The notes under the pieces were generated by a model. The model saw only the letters and a list, made by a program, of their open reading frames with translations. It had not been told where the DNA came from and ran no database searches. A stretch of 64,000 bases of DNA from Hordeum vulgare subsp. vulgare (Eukaryota; Streptophyta; Magnoliopsida; Poales; Poaceae). The translations under genes were made by a program, and so were the position numbers. Numbering within the stretch: position 1 is the first letter of the stretch; the number at the start of each line of letters is the position of its first letter. This document shows positions 1 to 12,400 of this stretch, piece by piece. Where the stretch lies: positions 211,494,741-211,558,740 of the forward strand of contig NC_058518.1 in NCBI RefSeq assembly GCF_904849725.1. The letters run 5' to 3'.

Positions 1-2466
1 TGATGCCAAAAGATACAAAGTAGTAATGATAGTACCACTTACTTGTGCCACTATCGCTTGAGTCATATTGGTGTAAAATGCACGAATAAAGCTCCATATT
101 GATGGATCTTTGGACTCACTTGTTTTTGAATCGTTTGAGACATGTGAACCATGCCTATTGGTATAAACACATGAAGAAACTCCATGCAGATGGATCGTTT
201 GGTCTCACTTGATTTTGAATCACTTGAGTCATGCAAATCATACCACATGGGCAAGATGACTGAAGGCCTCATTTTTCTAGTGAGATGGAACAAGAAAGTA
301 ACTTGTTGGAAGTAATACATTTTGATGTGGGCAGTCCAATGAGTGTTGAGGCACGCAGTGGATATCGTTATGTTCTTACTTCACAAAAGATTTGAGTAGA
401 TACTCGTATATTTACTTGATGAAACATAAGTCTGAATTATTGAAAGGTTCAACTAATTTCATAGTGAAGTTGAAGGTCATCTTGACAATAGGATAATATG
501 TTTATGGTATGATCATATCGATGAATATCTGAGTTGCGAGTTTGGTACACAATTAAGACAATGTGAAAATTGTTTCCCATCTCATGCCACCTGCAACACC
601 ATAGTGTGATGGTGTGTCCGAACGTCATAGCCGCGCCATATTTGATATGGTGCATACTATGATGTCTCTTATTGAATTATCACTATCGTTTATGGGTTAT
701 GCATTAGAGACAACCGCATTCACTTTAAATAGGGCACCATGTAATTCCGTTGAGATGACACCGTATGCACTATGGTTTGGAGAAACCTGAGCTGTCGTTT
801 CATGAAAGTTTGGGGCTGCGACACTTACGTGCAAAAGTTTCAGCGTGATAAGCTCGAACCAAAAGTGGATAAATGCATCTTCATAGGGCACCCAAAACTG
901 TTGGGTATATCTAATATCTCAGATTCGGAAGCAAAGTGTTTGTTTCTAGAAACGGGTCCTTTCTCGAGGAAAAGTTTCTCTCGAAAGAATTGAGTGGGAG
1001 GATTGTGGAAACTTGATGAGGTTATTGAACCATCACTTAAACCAAAAGTGTAGTAGGGCACAACAAGTTGTTCCTATGGTGCCTATAGAAATTGAAGTGG
1101 AAGCTAATGATAGTGATCATGAAGCTTCGGATCAAGTTACTAAAGAACTCATAGGTCGACAAGGTCACGTACTCCTCCACAGTGGTACGGCAACCCTGTC
1201 TTGGAGGTCATGTTGTTGGACAACAATGAACCTACGAACTATGGAGAAGCGATGGTGGGCCTGGATTCCGGCAAATGGCTGGAGGCTATGAAATACGAGG
1301 GAGGATCCATGTATGAAAACGAAGTGTAGACTTTGGAAGAACTACTTAATGGCCGTAAGACTATTAAGTACGGATGGATCTCTAAAAGGAAGCTAGACGA
1401 TGATGGTGAAAAGTCACCATTAAGAAAGCTCGACTCGTCGCAAAGATGTTTCCGACATGTTCAAAGAGTTGACTATGATGAGACTTTCTCACTCGTAGCG
1501 ATCCTAAAAGTCTGTTGGAATTATGTTAGCAGTTGCTGCATTATTTATGAAATCTTGTAGGTAGGACGTCAAACCATCCTTTCCTCGACGGTTTCCTTGA
1601 GGAAAGGTTGTATGTGATACAACCAGAATGTTTTTTCCATCCTAAGGATGCTAACAAGTATGCAAACTCCAGCGATCCTTCTTTGGACTGGAGCAAGCAT
1701 CTCGGAGTTGGAATATACTCTTTGATGAGATGATCAAAGTGTTTGGTTTTATACAAAGTTTATGAGAAACTTGTATTTCCAAGGAAGTGAGTGGGAGCAC
1801 TATAAAATTTCTGATAAGTATATGTGGTTGACATATTGTTGATCGGAGATAATGTAGAATTTTTGGAAAGCATAAAGGGTTGTTTGAAAGGAGTTTTTCA
1901 AAGGAAAACATGGATTGAGCTACTTGAACATTGAGCATCAAGATCTATGGAGATTGATCAAAACGCTTAATAGAACTTTCAACAAAATGCATGCCTTGAC
2001 AAGGTTTTGAAGGAGTTCAAAATAGATCGGCAAGAAAGAGTTCTTGGCTGTGTTGTAAGGTGTGAATTTGAGTAAGACTCAAAAGTTCGACCATAGCAGA
2101 AGAAAGAGAAAGGACGAAGGTCATCCCCTATGCATTTTCTATAGGCTCTAAAGTATGACATGCTCTGTATCGCACCTAATGTGTGCCTTTCCATGAATCT
2201 GTCAAGGGGTATAAAAGGGATCTAGGAATGGATTACTGGACAGCGGTCAAAAGTTATCCTTAGTAACTAGTGGACTAAGGATTTTTTTTCTCGATTATGG
2301 AGGTGATTAAGGAGTTCGTCGTAAAGGGTTACGTCGATGCAAGCTTTGACAATAATTCAGATGACTTTGAGTAGTAAACCGGATTCGCATAGTGGAGTAG
2401 CCATTTAGAATAATTTCAAATGGCGCGTGGTAGCAACATCTATAGGATGACATAGAGATTTGTACG
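1..2466 (+). pseudogene. pol: Truncated BARE/Angela/WIS-like Copia gag-pol remnant (pre-integrase to RNase H)
   Basis: The stretch aligns by eye along its length with 41765-44117 inside the BARE-like element, on the same strand. Decayed domains run in Copia order: a GAG-pre-integrase piece (about 1-250), integrase C-terminal text (residues like DKLEPKVDKCIFIGHPK near 850-900), reverse transcriptase (about 1200-2200) and an RNase H piece reading GYVDASF near 2330. Many stops and frameshifts interrupt every frame. The polymerase box normally read as YVDD is YVVD at 1821-1832. The remnant runs off the left window edge and breaks at about 2466, where similarity to the other copy stops abruptly. 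No LTR is visible, so it is a truncated fragment. Domain order is seen in sequence; the family name is from memory. Confidence 0.85.
67..246 (+). repeat. 90-bp tandem duplication in the GAG-pre-integrase region
   Basis: Two imperfect copies, 67-156 and 157-246, both start with attggt and carry the same order of short blocks (ctccat, gatggatc, ttttgaatc, catg). The unit is 90 bp, a whole number of codons. The related copy at about 41830-41920 has one unit only, so the duplication is private to this remnant. Confidence 0.75.
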
Positions 2467-4423
2467 GCTATCAGCCTCCTGATGCAGGCCAACATCTTGT
2501 TGAAGGCAAGCACTTGTGATCGTGAAGGCCCTGCAGGTGATAAAACAGTAAAGGACGTCGCATAAAGGCTCGACCCGGCTGCCTTACAGACGACCCGAGC
2601 CTCGGGGACTACAATCAGTGGGTGCCCTAGCGCGCCCCCACTAGAAAGCACTCGGAAAAAATCAGAACCGAAGCAAACATGCGGCGACACATACCACTAC
2701 GGACTGCTCGGTGTCTCGAGGGCGGCTTGCTTCTCCTTAACCTGGCAGTCGGCGAACTCGGCCTTACCCGCTTGCGGCACCCCCGCTGGTGGCATCGCTC
2801 GCCACTGACCATGACTCCTGCAGCTGGGACCTGGCGTTGGATCCGCTCGGGGTTACCCGCCCTGACACTACCATAAGGGGCCCGGTTCTAGGCAGTGGCG
2901 CCCCCCCGGCACCATGGCATCGGGTCTCGACGATGTCGGCATGGAACCGGCCGAAGGGGCTCTCCCTGGATCGGGCACCAAAACCTTCGGGGCACTGTCG
3001 CTGCCGACTCCATCTTCCTTGGCTCCTCCGTCATTGTCCCGACTTGCACCAGGGTCCTCTGTGTGGTCGCCTCCCAGCCCCGGAGGCGCCTCCACATCTA
3101 GATGTCATCATTGGGGGTCATCTCCACGTCGACAGCCACATGCGCCTCCTCCGCCGCTTGGGTGTCGGCTTCAGCCCGCCGCTCTGGGTCGTGCACCCGC
3201 TTCAAGCGCCTTTGCACGTGTTGTGATGATGCACGTGGGTTGTCCCCCAACGGTGCCTAGTCGCCTGCCCCTTCCTTGATGTGGACCGCCTTGGGCTCGC
3301 TTCCTCTTGCTGTGTCCTGCCATCGATGATGCTCTTCCACCATCAACACCCGCTCAGTAGCCTCCAGCTCTTGTGAGGCGGTGCACTCCCGTCCCCCTCG
3401 GCGCATGTATTCCCCCTAGTGCCTCGACATCACTTTCAGCGTATTCCCCTGTCTCGGCCACCCGTCCAGGGTGCGAGAGGCCCCATACGACGCCGGGAGC
3501 GTGATGATAAAAATAAAGAAAGGGACGAGGACCAAACCAAAATCAAGAAAGCAAAAAAGAACAACTTACCCAATAGTCGTCGGGACTGCACGCCTCAGCG
3601 TCAGTCCCATGAGGCAAACGCTCGCCCTCTTTCCGCCTTCTCCATGGGTGTCACGCAGCTGCGCCCAACCGCACACTTCGCCATTAGCCGGGAGCTAACC
3701 AACAGCTTCCCCTATGTGTGCTCGGTCGCCTCCAACTCATTGGGCAACAACACGGGGCGGGTTCACCACGTCTGCCTCCTTGGTGTAGAAACGTCGTCCT
3801 CCACGACCTCCAAGTCCATTACATCATGAGCTTCCTCAAGCTCAGAGTCATCATCAACCGTCCAGTATCGTGAGGGACGAGGGGAGGGGAACTCACCTGC
3901 TGGCTAGGACACGCCAGCAAGGGCTTCCTCGACCACCGTATCCACATCCTTGTAGTCCTCCACCTCCTCGGCGTTCGACTCCACCCTGTCGGTTGCAGGC
4001 TCCCAATAGTCCTGCAGGTCCGCGAACAACTGTGGCCGGGATGGGTCACGGATCAGTTAAAGGCGATCACCAGAAAAGAAAAGCAAGGGAAATGGTGTGC
4101 TACACACCTGGGGTGGAGGATGTGTCCGGTCATAAGGGGCTTTGCCCCATTTCCACCGCACCTCCTGCAACTTGGCAGTTGTGATCTGGTTCACCCGCCT
4201 CATAATGGCAACCGGCTTCAGCTCCTTCACGGAGAGCCGGCATCGGTCAATCCCCTCCCCCCCATGATGTAGATTTAGTGCACGCGGCGCTCGAGCGGTA
4301 GCACCCAGTGCGCTATCATGGTGGTGATGAGGTCGACGGCCTTGAGGCCCTCCATGTTGGTCATCTCCTTGAGTCAGGCGCATGCCTGATTCACCAGCAC
4401 GATGCTGTGTTGCGGATCGATCT
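2467..4423 (-). pseudogene. Fragment of the antisense extra gene of a Tat-lineage gypsy element
   Basis: GC-rich sequence that reads best on the minus strand. About 4383-4115 encodes text ending WKWGKAPYD...HPPPQ. It is followed by a short GT...AG interval and a second exon-like segment (about 4048-3893) reading LFADLQDYWEPATDRVE, then an acidic stretch with one stop, then a CAG/GTGAGT donor. The same WxWG/C..PYD and LF.YLQ.Y text, in the same order, occurs in the plus-strand gene at about 51090-51300. Near 2575-2640 the minus strand carries the same cacccactg...tgtag.cccc block that sits in an intron of that gene (52623-52840). The piece therefore looks like the same kind of spliced gene, with both ends lost. 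The junction with the Copia remnant at 2466 is abrupt. Plus-strand ORFs here look like shadows of GC-rich sequence. Confidence 0.6.
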
Positions 4424-5248
4424 ATTCGGACCCTGACTCATAAGTCCTCATCACCAAATGCACGTGTAAAGTGAGTCAAGAGATTAATGCTCACTAAACA
4501 CACATAAATTGTATAATAAGAGTCTTACATCCATACATAATGTTTGATACAATTAAAGACCGTCAAGGTCAAGTCTTACATGGATAGGAAAATGAAAGTC
4601 AAACAACAAACACAAACTAGCAACGTAAATCTTGAGTGAAAGCTTGAACCCATGCCATCTACCTTAACGTATAGGCATTCTGACTGGGAAACATCCTAGT
4701 TCGCATGTTCGTGTCCAATGAACTATTCATCAAACTCCAGCTCTTCCATGCCTCGCCAATTAAATAACCAGTGGCAAGCCAATGAGTACTTTAAATGTAC
4801 TCACAAGCAACCCGTGTTTGGAAAAGGCAATAATAATGCAAGATATAGCACTAAGTAGGTAAGTTGTAGAATGCTAGTTTTAAGTGTGTCCTTAGGAACA
4901 TCTCATGTTTCGTCATCACGCCAAGTGATCCGACAAGGCTCAAATATCATCTTTCTCACCACACATGCACACAATTTTTGTAACAATGGATGTATCCCAA
5001 GAGCGGTCATCCAACTGTCCTTGACCGTGGATACGAGTATTCAAATAGTTCTACACTCTCCAAAGGTTGCATGCTTTACCTACAAGACTCAGGAAACTTC
5101 CGTGTCAATCCACGACTCGTGGTATTTTCCATACCCAAGCTAAATACCCAAATAATGCCTTTCCCATGACGGTACTAACAAAGAGTCCACTCGTTGGTGC
5201 CATCCCTTGTCATGTACATCACAAGTATCATCTACGAGGGAACACAAC
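4424..5248 (-). repeat. Partial copy (3' end) of a long unnamed LTR
   Basis: This stretch repeats, with many differences, the first ~900 bp of the next feature (5249-6150). Shared landmarks are gaga.taatgctcactaaacaca, the block gccagtggcaagcca, gatatagcactaagtaggtaa and ccttgaccgtgga. The reverse complement of the same blocks ends the plus-strand LTR at 22038-26219 (about 25380-26219). It is therefore the terminal part of an LTR in minus orientation, abutting another copy of itself. No coding potential is seen. Confidence 0.65.
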
Positions 5249-8125
5249 TGTGGGAACCCCAACTCACATGTCATGATCGTTGAATGTGTGTGCACAATGA
5301 TCCCAGAGATCAATGCTCACTAAACACAAAGAAACTGAATAATAGGAGTCTTACATCCAATACATATCGTTTAGCTCGAATATAGCCTTTATATCCAAGT
5401 CTTCATATATATTGCAGCGGAAAACTTCAATGATAGCATGAACCCATGCCATTTGCCTTAACCCTACAAGCATTCTGACTGGGAAGCGTTCTAGCTCGCA
5501 CGAACGCTGCCACAATATTCGTCATCATATCATGTTGTCTCAGGCCTGGTCAATGAAATAGCCAGTGGCAAGCCAGTGAGTACTTTGAATGTACTCGCAA
5601 GCAACAAATGTTGTGGAACAAGGCAATAACAATGCATGATATAGCACTAAGTAGGTAATTTGCAGAAAGCTAATTTGAGTGCAATGTCACGATAAATAAG
5701 CTTGTAAAAGCATGCATCAACGGGATATAGATATCGATATGAACAAGTTATAGACATCACCATAAGAAAGGGGTTGAACATCTCATGTTCGTTTATCATG
5801 TCAAGTGATCCGACTTAACTCAAGCATCATCTTTCTCACACTATCATCTCTCTCTCTCTCACACACACACACCAAGTTTAGTAACCAATAGACGTAGCCC
5901 AAAAGCGGTCATCCAACTATCCTTGACCGTGGACACGACTATTTGAATAGTTTTACACTCTGCAGAGGTTGGGAACTTTACTTATAAAACTCGAGAAACT
6001 TCCATGTCATTCCAGGACTCGAGGAATTTCTCATACCCGAGGTAAGTACCCGAAAATTTTCTTTACCACGACGATACTAGCAAAGAGTCCACTCGTTGGT
6101 GATGATCCCTCGTGATGTACATCACATGTATCATCCACGAGGGCATGCAACGGTGTGACAAGTGTCTGTGAAAACAATGCATGGTCGCCCTTTCTTGGCA
6201 CGACCCCATCTCGAGAATGACCATGTCACTCCCACCACTAGTAATGCAGGCTATCTACTAGCACCAACCATAGTTGTCAGCGAAGCCCCATCCCATAAGG
6301 GGTATCGTGGTTGTACATGTAAGGTTGGAGTAAAGTCCACAACTGAAACCAATATATTTTTCAAAAATCACACACACTATCCTCGATACAACACTTCTTT
6401 CTCAAGTGGTTACCTAGATCACACCATCTCCCTCGGGCATTAGTGGCACCCGAAGGGGTTTTTGAGAAGTCTTTGAAGTCACTTCCTTTCTGTCACCATG
6501 CATATTCCCATCCCAATCTGCATAGCATCTACATAGCAACCTAACTACATCCCACCCGCACAACCCTCATAGTAAGGTAGGCTCATGATGAAGTGCAAGT
6601 ATCAACAAGGAAAAATTAGAGACGACAAACCGAGGTGCTCACCGATTCAACAAGCTTCAGATGCAACAAAATAAAGTGTCGTATAATATGCATAAAAGGG
6701 TTTCATAGTCATGGTCAAGGGTTGCTTGCATGGTTCAGCAAAGTCTTTGAGGTCTTCACGAGCTTCTATTCCAACTCTGGGCACCTCATCTACTTCGTCA
6801 ACTACGTAGGAAACAACCACGATAACCCACACAATCAAGCAGAAAAACAAAGTGTTCTATAAATAGGATTTTCATTTTTTTTCCTGGACATCTCAAGCCA
6901 TAAGAAAAATTCCTAACGTTTTCTCTAAGAGATTTGGATCATGTTGGAATTTTGAATGCTCAAAATGGAGGCATTACTGGCCCCACAAGATGTCTATAGA
7001 GAATAAATTCTTAAAAATGAGTGGATGCTCTGATTAAATAGGGCATGATTTTAGAAACATTTAGGAAGTAGTTTCATTGGATTTGGAGTTGGTATGAATT
7101 TTCTACGGATTTACAAAGATGGATTAAATGGAAATAGGATCTATTTATCTGGCCTAGCAGAAACAATGCATGAGAAAAATGTTAATTATGGCTAGGAAAA
7201 TAGTGCACGATTTTATAGACAATTAGGAACTTGAATCACTCCATTTGGAGTTGATTTGGATGCTCTAGGGATTTTGCAAGGAGGGGTTTGAATAATTCAA
7301 ATCCAAATTTGGAGTTCAAATGAATTTGTTATGAATACTTGAACCAGTCTGGAATAAGAAAAGAAAGGAAAAAAAAGGCCGCAGCCAGATTGGCTAATCA
7401 GCACACATGGTGTAGGATAGCTGCTAGGCGAGCCCAGTAGCATAGCTGCACGCCCGCGGTGGCCACACTGAAGGCGTACTCCGTGGAGTACGTTTTCCTC
7501 GCTTGAAAACGCGTGAACCTGCGAGTCATCTCCACTTAAACATGTGGGTCCCACTGACTATGCTGGTGACAGCCAGGGCCTGCTTGCCAGGTCCTCCTTG
7601 CTCCTCTCGTCTGAGCAAAGAAGGAGCAAGGGAGGCAGAGTCGGCCACGCATGCGCTCTCCCCCGGTGGCACGAGTTGTCTCCGATGGTGCTCCGACCAC
7701 CAACGAGCTTGGGGCGGCGCTCTGCACCTGCCTGGGCTGTCCCTGGGGTCCTTGGGAGGTCCAGGGAAGGTGTGCCATTGGTTGTGGCGGAGGGCATCGA
7801 CGGTAGTGATGGGCACGGTGCCTCAGTCGCGGGAAGAAGAAGTGGAAGCATGGGAGTGGACCAAGAGAGCATAGGGGGCTCAAGTGAAGTCCAAAGGAGA
7901 GGAGGGACTTAGAGGAGCACCAATTTGAGGGAGGCCACCGGCATGGCTTTGTAAATTTACACTGATGCAGAGTGGGTGCGGGCGAATAAGGAGCTCTGAA
8001 GGCAAATGGGATGGAGGGGAGTAGCTTAGGCACTCAGGGGGCTCGAGTGGAAGAGATAAAGCAAGGGGATCGACTAGCGGGCTCAGGTGGCCATCGGAGG
8101 CCCTGGGGCGCCAAGCACACACATG
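5249..8125 (-). mobile_element. Long LTR, minus orientation, cut by the insertion at 8126
   Basis: The left edge begins tgtggga..., the complement of an LTR end in ...tcccaca. The first ~900 bp match the reverse complement of the 3' end of the solo LTR at 22038-26219. An AT-rich middle (6860-7380) is followed by a GC-rich part (7430-8120), the same layout as the solo LTR read backwards. Element B starts exactly at 8126, so the LTR's own 5' end is missing here. ORFs between 7297 and 8122 overlap on both strands in GC-rich DNA, have no recognisable domains and are not called. I could not name the family. Confidence 0.55.
5846..5872. repeat. Compound microsatellite (TC)n(AC)n
   Basis: About seven TC units are followed directly by about six AC units, inside the LTR of the previous feature. 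The related copies at 4424-5248 and 25400-26219 lack the run, so it expanded locally. Confidence 0.9.
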
Positions 8126-9761
8126 TGATGACGAGATGATGTATATACTTCTCGCTCCTCATTGGTTACCCCAAGTGGATGGTTGAGATATAGTCAGCAA
8201 CAAGTTTTCCCTCACATAGAGACTGTAAGGTTTATTGAACCAGGAGGACTCCTAGGACGAACAAGTAGGTGTCTTCTGTCCTGGTCAGCAAAAGACGTGG
8301 ACCTGCACACACAACAAACAACTTTGCTCCCAACGAGTACAGAGAGGTTGTAAATCTCTCCGGCCTTGTCGTTTGCAAAGGATCAAAACACACGCAAGAA
8401 AAGTAATAGTGATTGCAACAGAAAAGTAAATGAAAACGGTAAATGATGGAGGTGTAAACAATGATGGTGATATGGACCGGAGTCACATGATGTTCACTAG
8501 TGATGTCTCTCTCCGAAAAGACGATAAACAATTATGCTTGGGTAAACAAATAACAGTTGGGCATTTGACAGAATTATGAACGCACAACAATGCTAATTAT
8601 GCTACTTGATAGTTAGAGGTCCAATAGTAATGGGCAGTACGCCAAGAAAAGTAGACCGTTTATTCATCAGCATCCACTTACTAATCATCCACCTTGAGAT
8701 ATCTATCCAGAACATATCGCCGGTATTAACATGCAAGCCCCACCCAAAGTGTAAACTCAAAGCAACGGACAACTGCATTAACGAACTATGCGTAAGGTAA
8801 ACAATCCTTGCAACCGTGGTCACAAGCACCGTTGTTTTCTCCCTGGTGGCAACAACACATCCCTAGTCTCATGTTTCTGTCACTCAAGCTAGACATCGAG
8901 GGGCATGAACCCACAATCATGCAAAATGGTCCCTCTTGGAGTTGCAATCTACTACTCGGCCAAAGCAATATATAGCACCGAAGACCATGCATGAATCACT
9001 AAGGAACATAATATAAAAGGACAATCAAATATATAACTCATAACAATCTGAACATAATCTCATAATCCATAGGATACCAACAAGCCAAGCATAGCAATAG
9101 CAAGAGAATTACATAGATGCCTTGATCATGTAGGGCAACTCACAAGGACTAACCATTGAAGCACAAGATTGGAGAGAAGACATCACATAGCTACTTGTCA
9201 TGGAACCATGGTCCAAGGAGGACTACACATGGCAGGTCTGGGAAGCTCACACGGGTCAATCCTCCCTCCGGTAGGGTGCTGGGAAGAAGTCTCCTGACGC
9301 TTCCGATCTCGGAAGTGTTGCGGCAGTGGAATGATGGAAAAATTCATGATTCTGAATGTGATGGAAGAGTTTTCTCACGGAGGAGTAAATGTAGGTCAAA
9401 GGACAGCATCGGAGGAGGTGCGACCCACCCAGGCGGCCTCTTCGCACGGCTAGGGGTTAGGACGCGCCAACAGGTCGCCTGTGCGGCCCCTGGCCCCCCT
9501 CTGGCCCATCTTCGGTGATCTGGAAGCTTTCGGTATGCTGATTTTTATATATTTTTCTTGGGATTTTTCGGGTTCCGGAAAATTGGGTAAAAGCCAATGC
9601 AAAAAAGACATCAGCAGACAGGAACTAGCACTGGGTGCACTGAGTTAGTAGGTTAGTACAAATATGTGTAAAAAGCTATAAACGTGTAGCAAAACATATA
9701 ACAATGTCACCCAAAAGATCATGGAACACGCAGAAATTATAGATACATTTGGGACGTATCA
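8126..9761 (-). repeat. 3' LTR of element B
   Basis: On the plus strand it runs from tgatgacgagatgatg to gggacgtatca, so in sense orientation it is TGATACGTCCC...CTCGTCATCA with proper TG...CA ends. It shares blocks with 13403-15052, 27298-28952 and 32828-34450 throughout, including the GC-rich block near 9230-9500. Confidence 0.9.
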
Positions 9762-12400
9762 ACATCCCCGAGCTTAATTTCCGCTCGTCTTGGAGTAGAT
9801 AAATGATAACACAATAATTTCTATGGTGACATGCTAACACACATATAAGGACTTCAAAGTAAAGCAAGTAAGATATGCAATTCAAGCCAAGACAATAATA
9901 AGCAAGAGTTTATATCTAGTAGTGAGTTTAGCAAAGTAAGAACATAATGGTGCAAGAGCTCTTGCTGCCCGTGACTCGAATGTCTCCAAATGGTGTTTGC
10001 ATGCAAGAAGTGGGAGATGGGTTGAGATCATAAAATATATTTTTAATTGAGAACTCAATCTACTAAAATTTCACACTTGGTCTCCTTCGGAATCTTATTT
10101 TGACTCATCCCCAGACCACTAGTCAGGCACAAGTCAAAATGATCCTCTCCCTTTCAACTTTGAGCACCCATTCAATGGATGAGCGTAAGCAAGATATGTT
10201 GGCACTTAGGAAGGCAAATAGAATAATGATGGGGAAGGAAGACAAAAAGGTGTGAAAGGCTCACATCAATGAGGACAACCATAGGAGAGAGAAAGCCAAA
10301 TGATAGATATGATGTGAGGAGTAGGGATTGCCATGTAACGGATGCACATATGAGATAAGGTAAGCTATCTAATGGAATTAGTGGGGGTGCATCCAACTTG
10401 TTTGCTCATTAATACCTAGAGCTCATTTAAGGATGCTCCTCGTTGGAATATGCAAACCAAGTTCTATAGTGTAGGGGTCCCCACATAATTATGCATGAAT
10501 GATATTCTCTATGTAGTACAAATATAGCAATGGAGTACGAGTGTGGATATTTTAAAAGGAATAGTAGTGTTGCCCCCTTCTCTCTCTTTTTTCTTTTTTT
10601 TTCTTTTTCTTTTCCTTTTAATTTTTAATTTTTTGTGGCCTCTTTGGCTCTTTCTTTTTATCTCTCATTTGTCCCCTTTGGTATCTTTTGTTTTGTCCTC
10701 TTTGGTATCTTTCCCTCACTTAAGGGCAACACTCTATGTTTAACATGGATAAAAAGAAGGTCATCACACTTTATAAGAAGAACTCAACATAAAGACAAGT
10801 GTAAACTAAGATGATGTATGCAAATGTATGCCTCTACGAGTGTAGCAGGATATGCAGTGATACTAGCGCGTCCTGTACAATAATTGGGGCAAGGCCCAAC
10901 TATCATGCGGCTCTACAATCAAGCAAAAGCATGTATGACTTGAAGATAAAGTCATGAGATGGTGGATGTTGCATGGCAATGTATCTCGGAAAGGCTATGG
11001 AAATGACTTAATAGGTAGGTATGGTGGTTGTTTTGAGGAAAGATATAATGAGGCTTATGTATGACAGAGTGTATTATGTCATGGGTTTTGATGCACCGGC
11101 TTAATTTGCACCAACTCTCAATGTGAGAAAGGGCATTGCACGGTACCGAAGAGGCTAGGAAAATATGCATGGTGGAAGTGCCAACAATCGAATACTCACA
11201 TTAGTCCGAAGAACTCATACACTTATTATCGATAACTCTCTATCTAGTTAGGAGGTTCACAAAGAGACAAGTACCCCGAGGAGGAGTGTTTGGGGGTTTG
11301 GTTATCCTTGCGCATCCTCGACCCATGGTAATGTGAGGGTACTCTATATATTCCAACCCCTCTAGAGGATAGTGATCAATGTAGTAGCTACAGTTCTCAA
11401 CTAATTTTTTGTTTTTGAGAAACACACGAGTTTCCCAAAATACGAGACCTATCACTAATAGGCTAAAGTTCTTGGCACCAATAGTCCAAACATTACTCAA
11501 ATCAATACCTCAAAACTATCGCAAGTTACTACTATACATAAATAACACCTCAATTACCTACTCATGCAATACACACAACTCAGTGCAACGAGCCAAGTAT
11601 CTAAACAAGATAAGCATGATAACTCAAGATAGTTCCAAAAGCAACCTAAATAAAAGTTCTTAAAAAGTTAAGCATGAAAACTAAGAGCTAAGCATGACAG
11701 TAGCTGTGGAAAGATAAAGAACACACAAAAAAGATAAGCATGAAAACCTATGTTGTGTTCTAGAGTGGAATGGAGAGTGTTTCTCTCCCAAACAAGGTAG
11801 GCTAGGTTCCTACTTGTTATGAACAGAAAGCAAAACTAAAACAAACTAAAAAGTAAAGAGCGGGATGCTCCAAGCATAGCACATAACATATGAAGTGATA
11901 AAAATATAGCATGGAGATGGACGAACTGATGATTATTGATAGAGAAGGGGATGCACGGGAGCATCCCCAAGCTTAGACGCTTGAGTTTCCTTGAATATTT
12001 CTTGGGGTGCATGGGGCATCCCCAAGCTTGTGCGGTTGACACTCCTTTATCTTCTTTCATCATCTCCCATCGCATACTTGAAAACTCCCTTCATATCAAA
12101 CTCATCATAAGCTGATTAGAGTGGTTAGTACACTTTAAAACATAATTCATTACCTACTGGAAATAAAGATTTTCATGAAAACCTAGTGTTTCTCATGATT
12201 GCCAAAAGGTTTTTGCAAATAAAAAGTAAGCTTAGGATTTGCAAAATGACGAAAACGCAAAACGTGGCAGAATCTGTGAAAAACAGAACAACACGTAAGC
12301 AAGCATCAAGACCACTAAAACAGAAAGTAAAACACAAATTTGGTTGCCTCCCAACAAGCGCTTTCTTTTATGCCTTTAAGCTAGGCATAATGCAAGAAGA
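9762..12400 (-). other. Non-coding interior of element B with polypurine tract
   Basis: Next to the 3' LTR is a purine-rich tract in sense orientation (complement of 9762-9776). The rest has no long ORF on the minus strand. A pyrimidine-rich run (10570-10690, mostly T with TTTGGCTC-like repeats) and two direct copies of a gcatccccaagctt block (11950-12030) are visible. The same layout recurs at 28953-31827 in element C, so it belongs to the family. Confidence 0.75.

Noticed and set aside
2627..3279. Pro/Arg-rich ORFs on both strands, up to 145 codons
   Set aside because: GC-rich shadow frames of the decayed antisense gene fragment; no conserved motif.
7297..8122. Overlapping ORFs of 60-165 codons on both strands
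   Set aside because: They lie in the GC-rich part of an LTR, overlap each other in several frames and show no domain text; composition explains them.
10543..10743. Phe/Leu-rich ORF resembling membrane segments, also at 29721-29922
   Set aside because: Produced by a T-rich low-complexity run in the non-coding interior of elements B and C.
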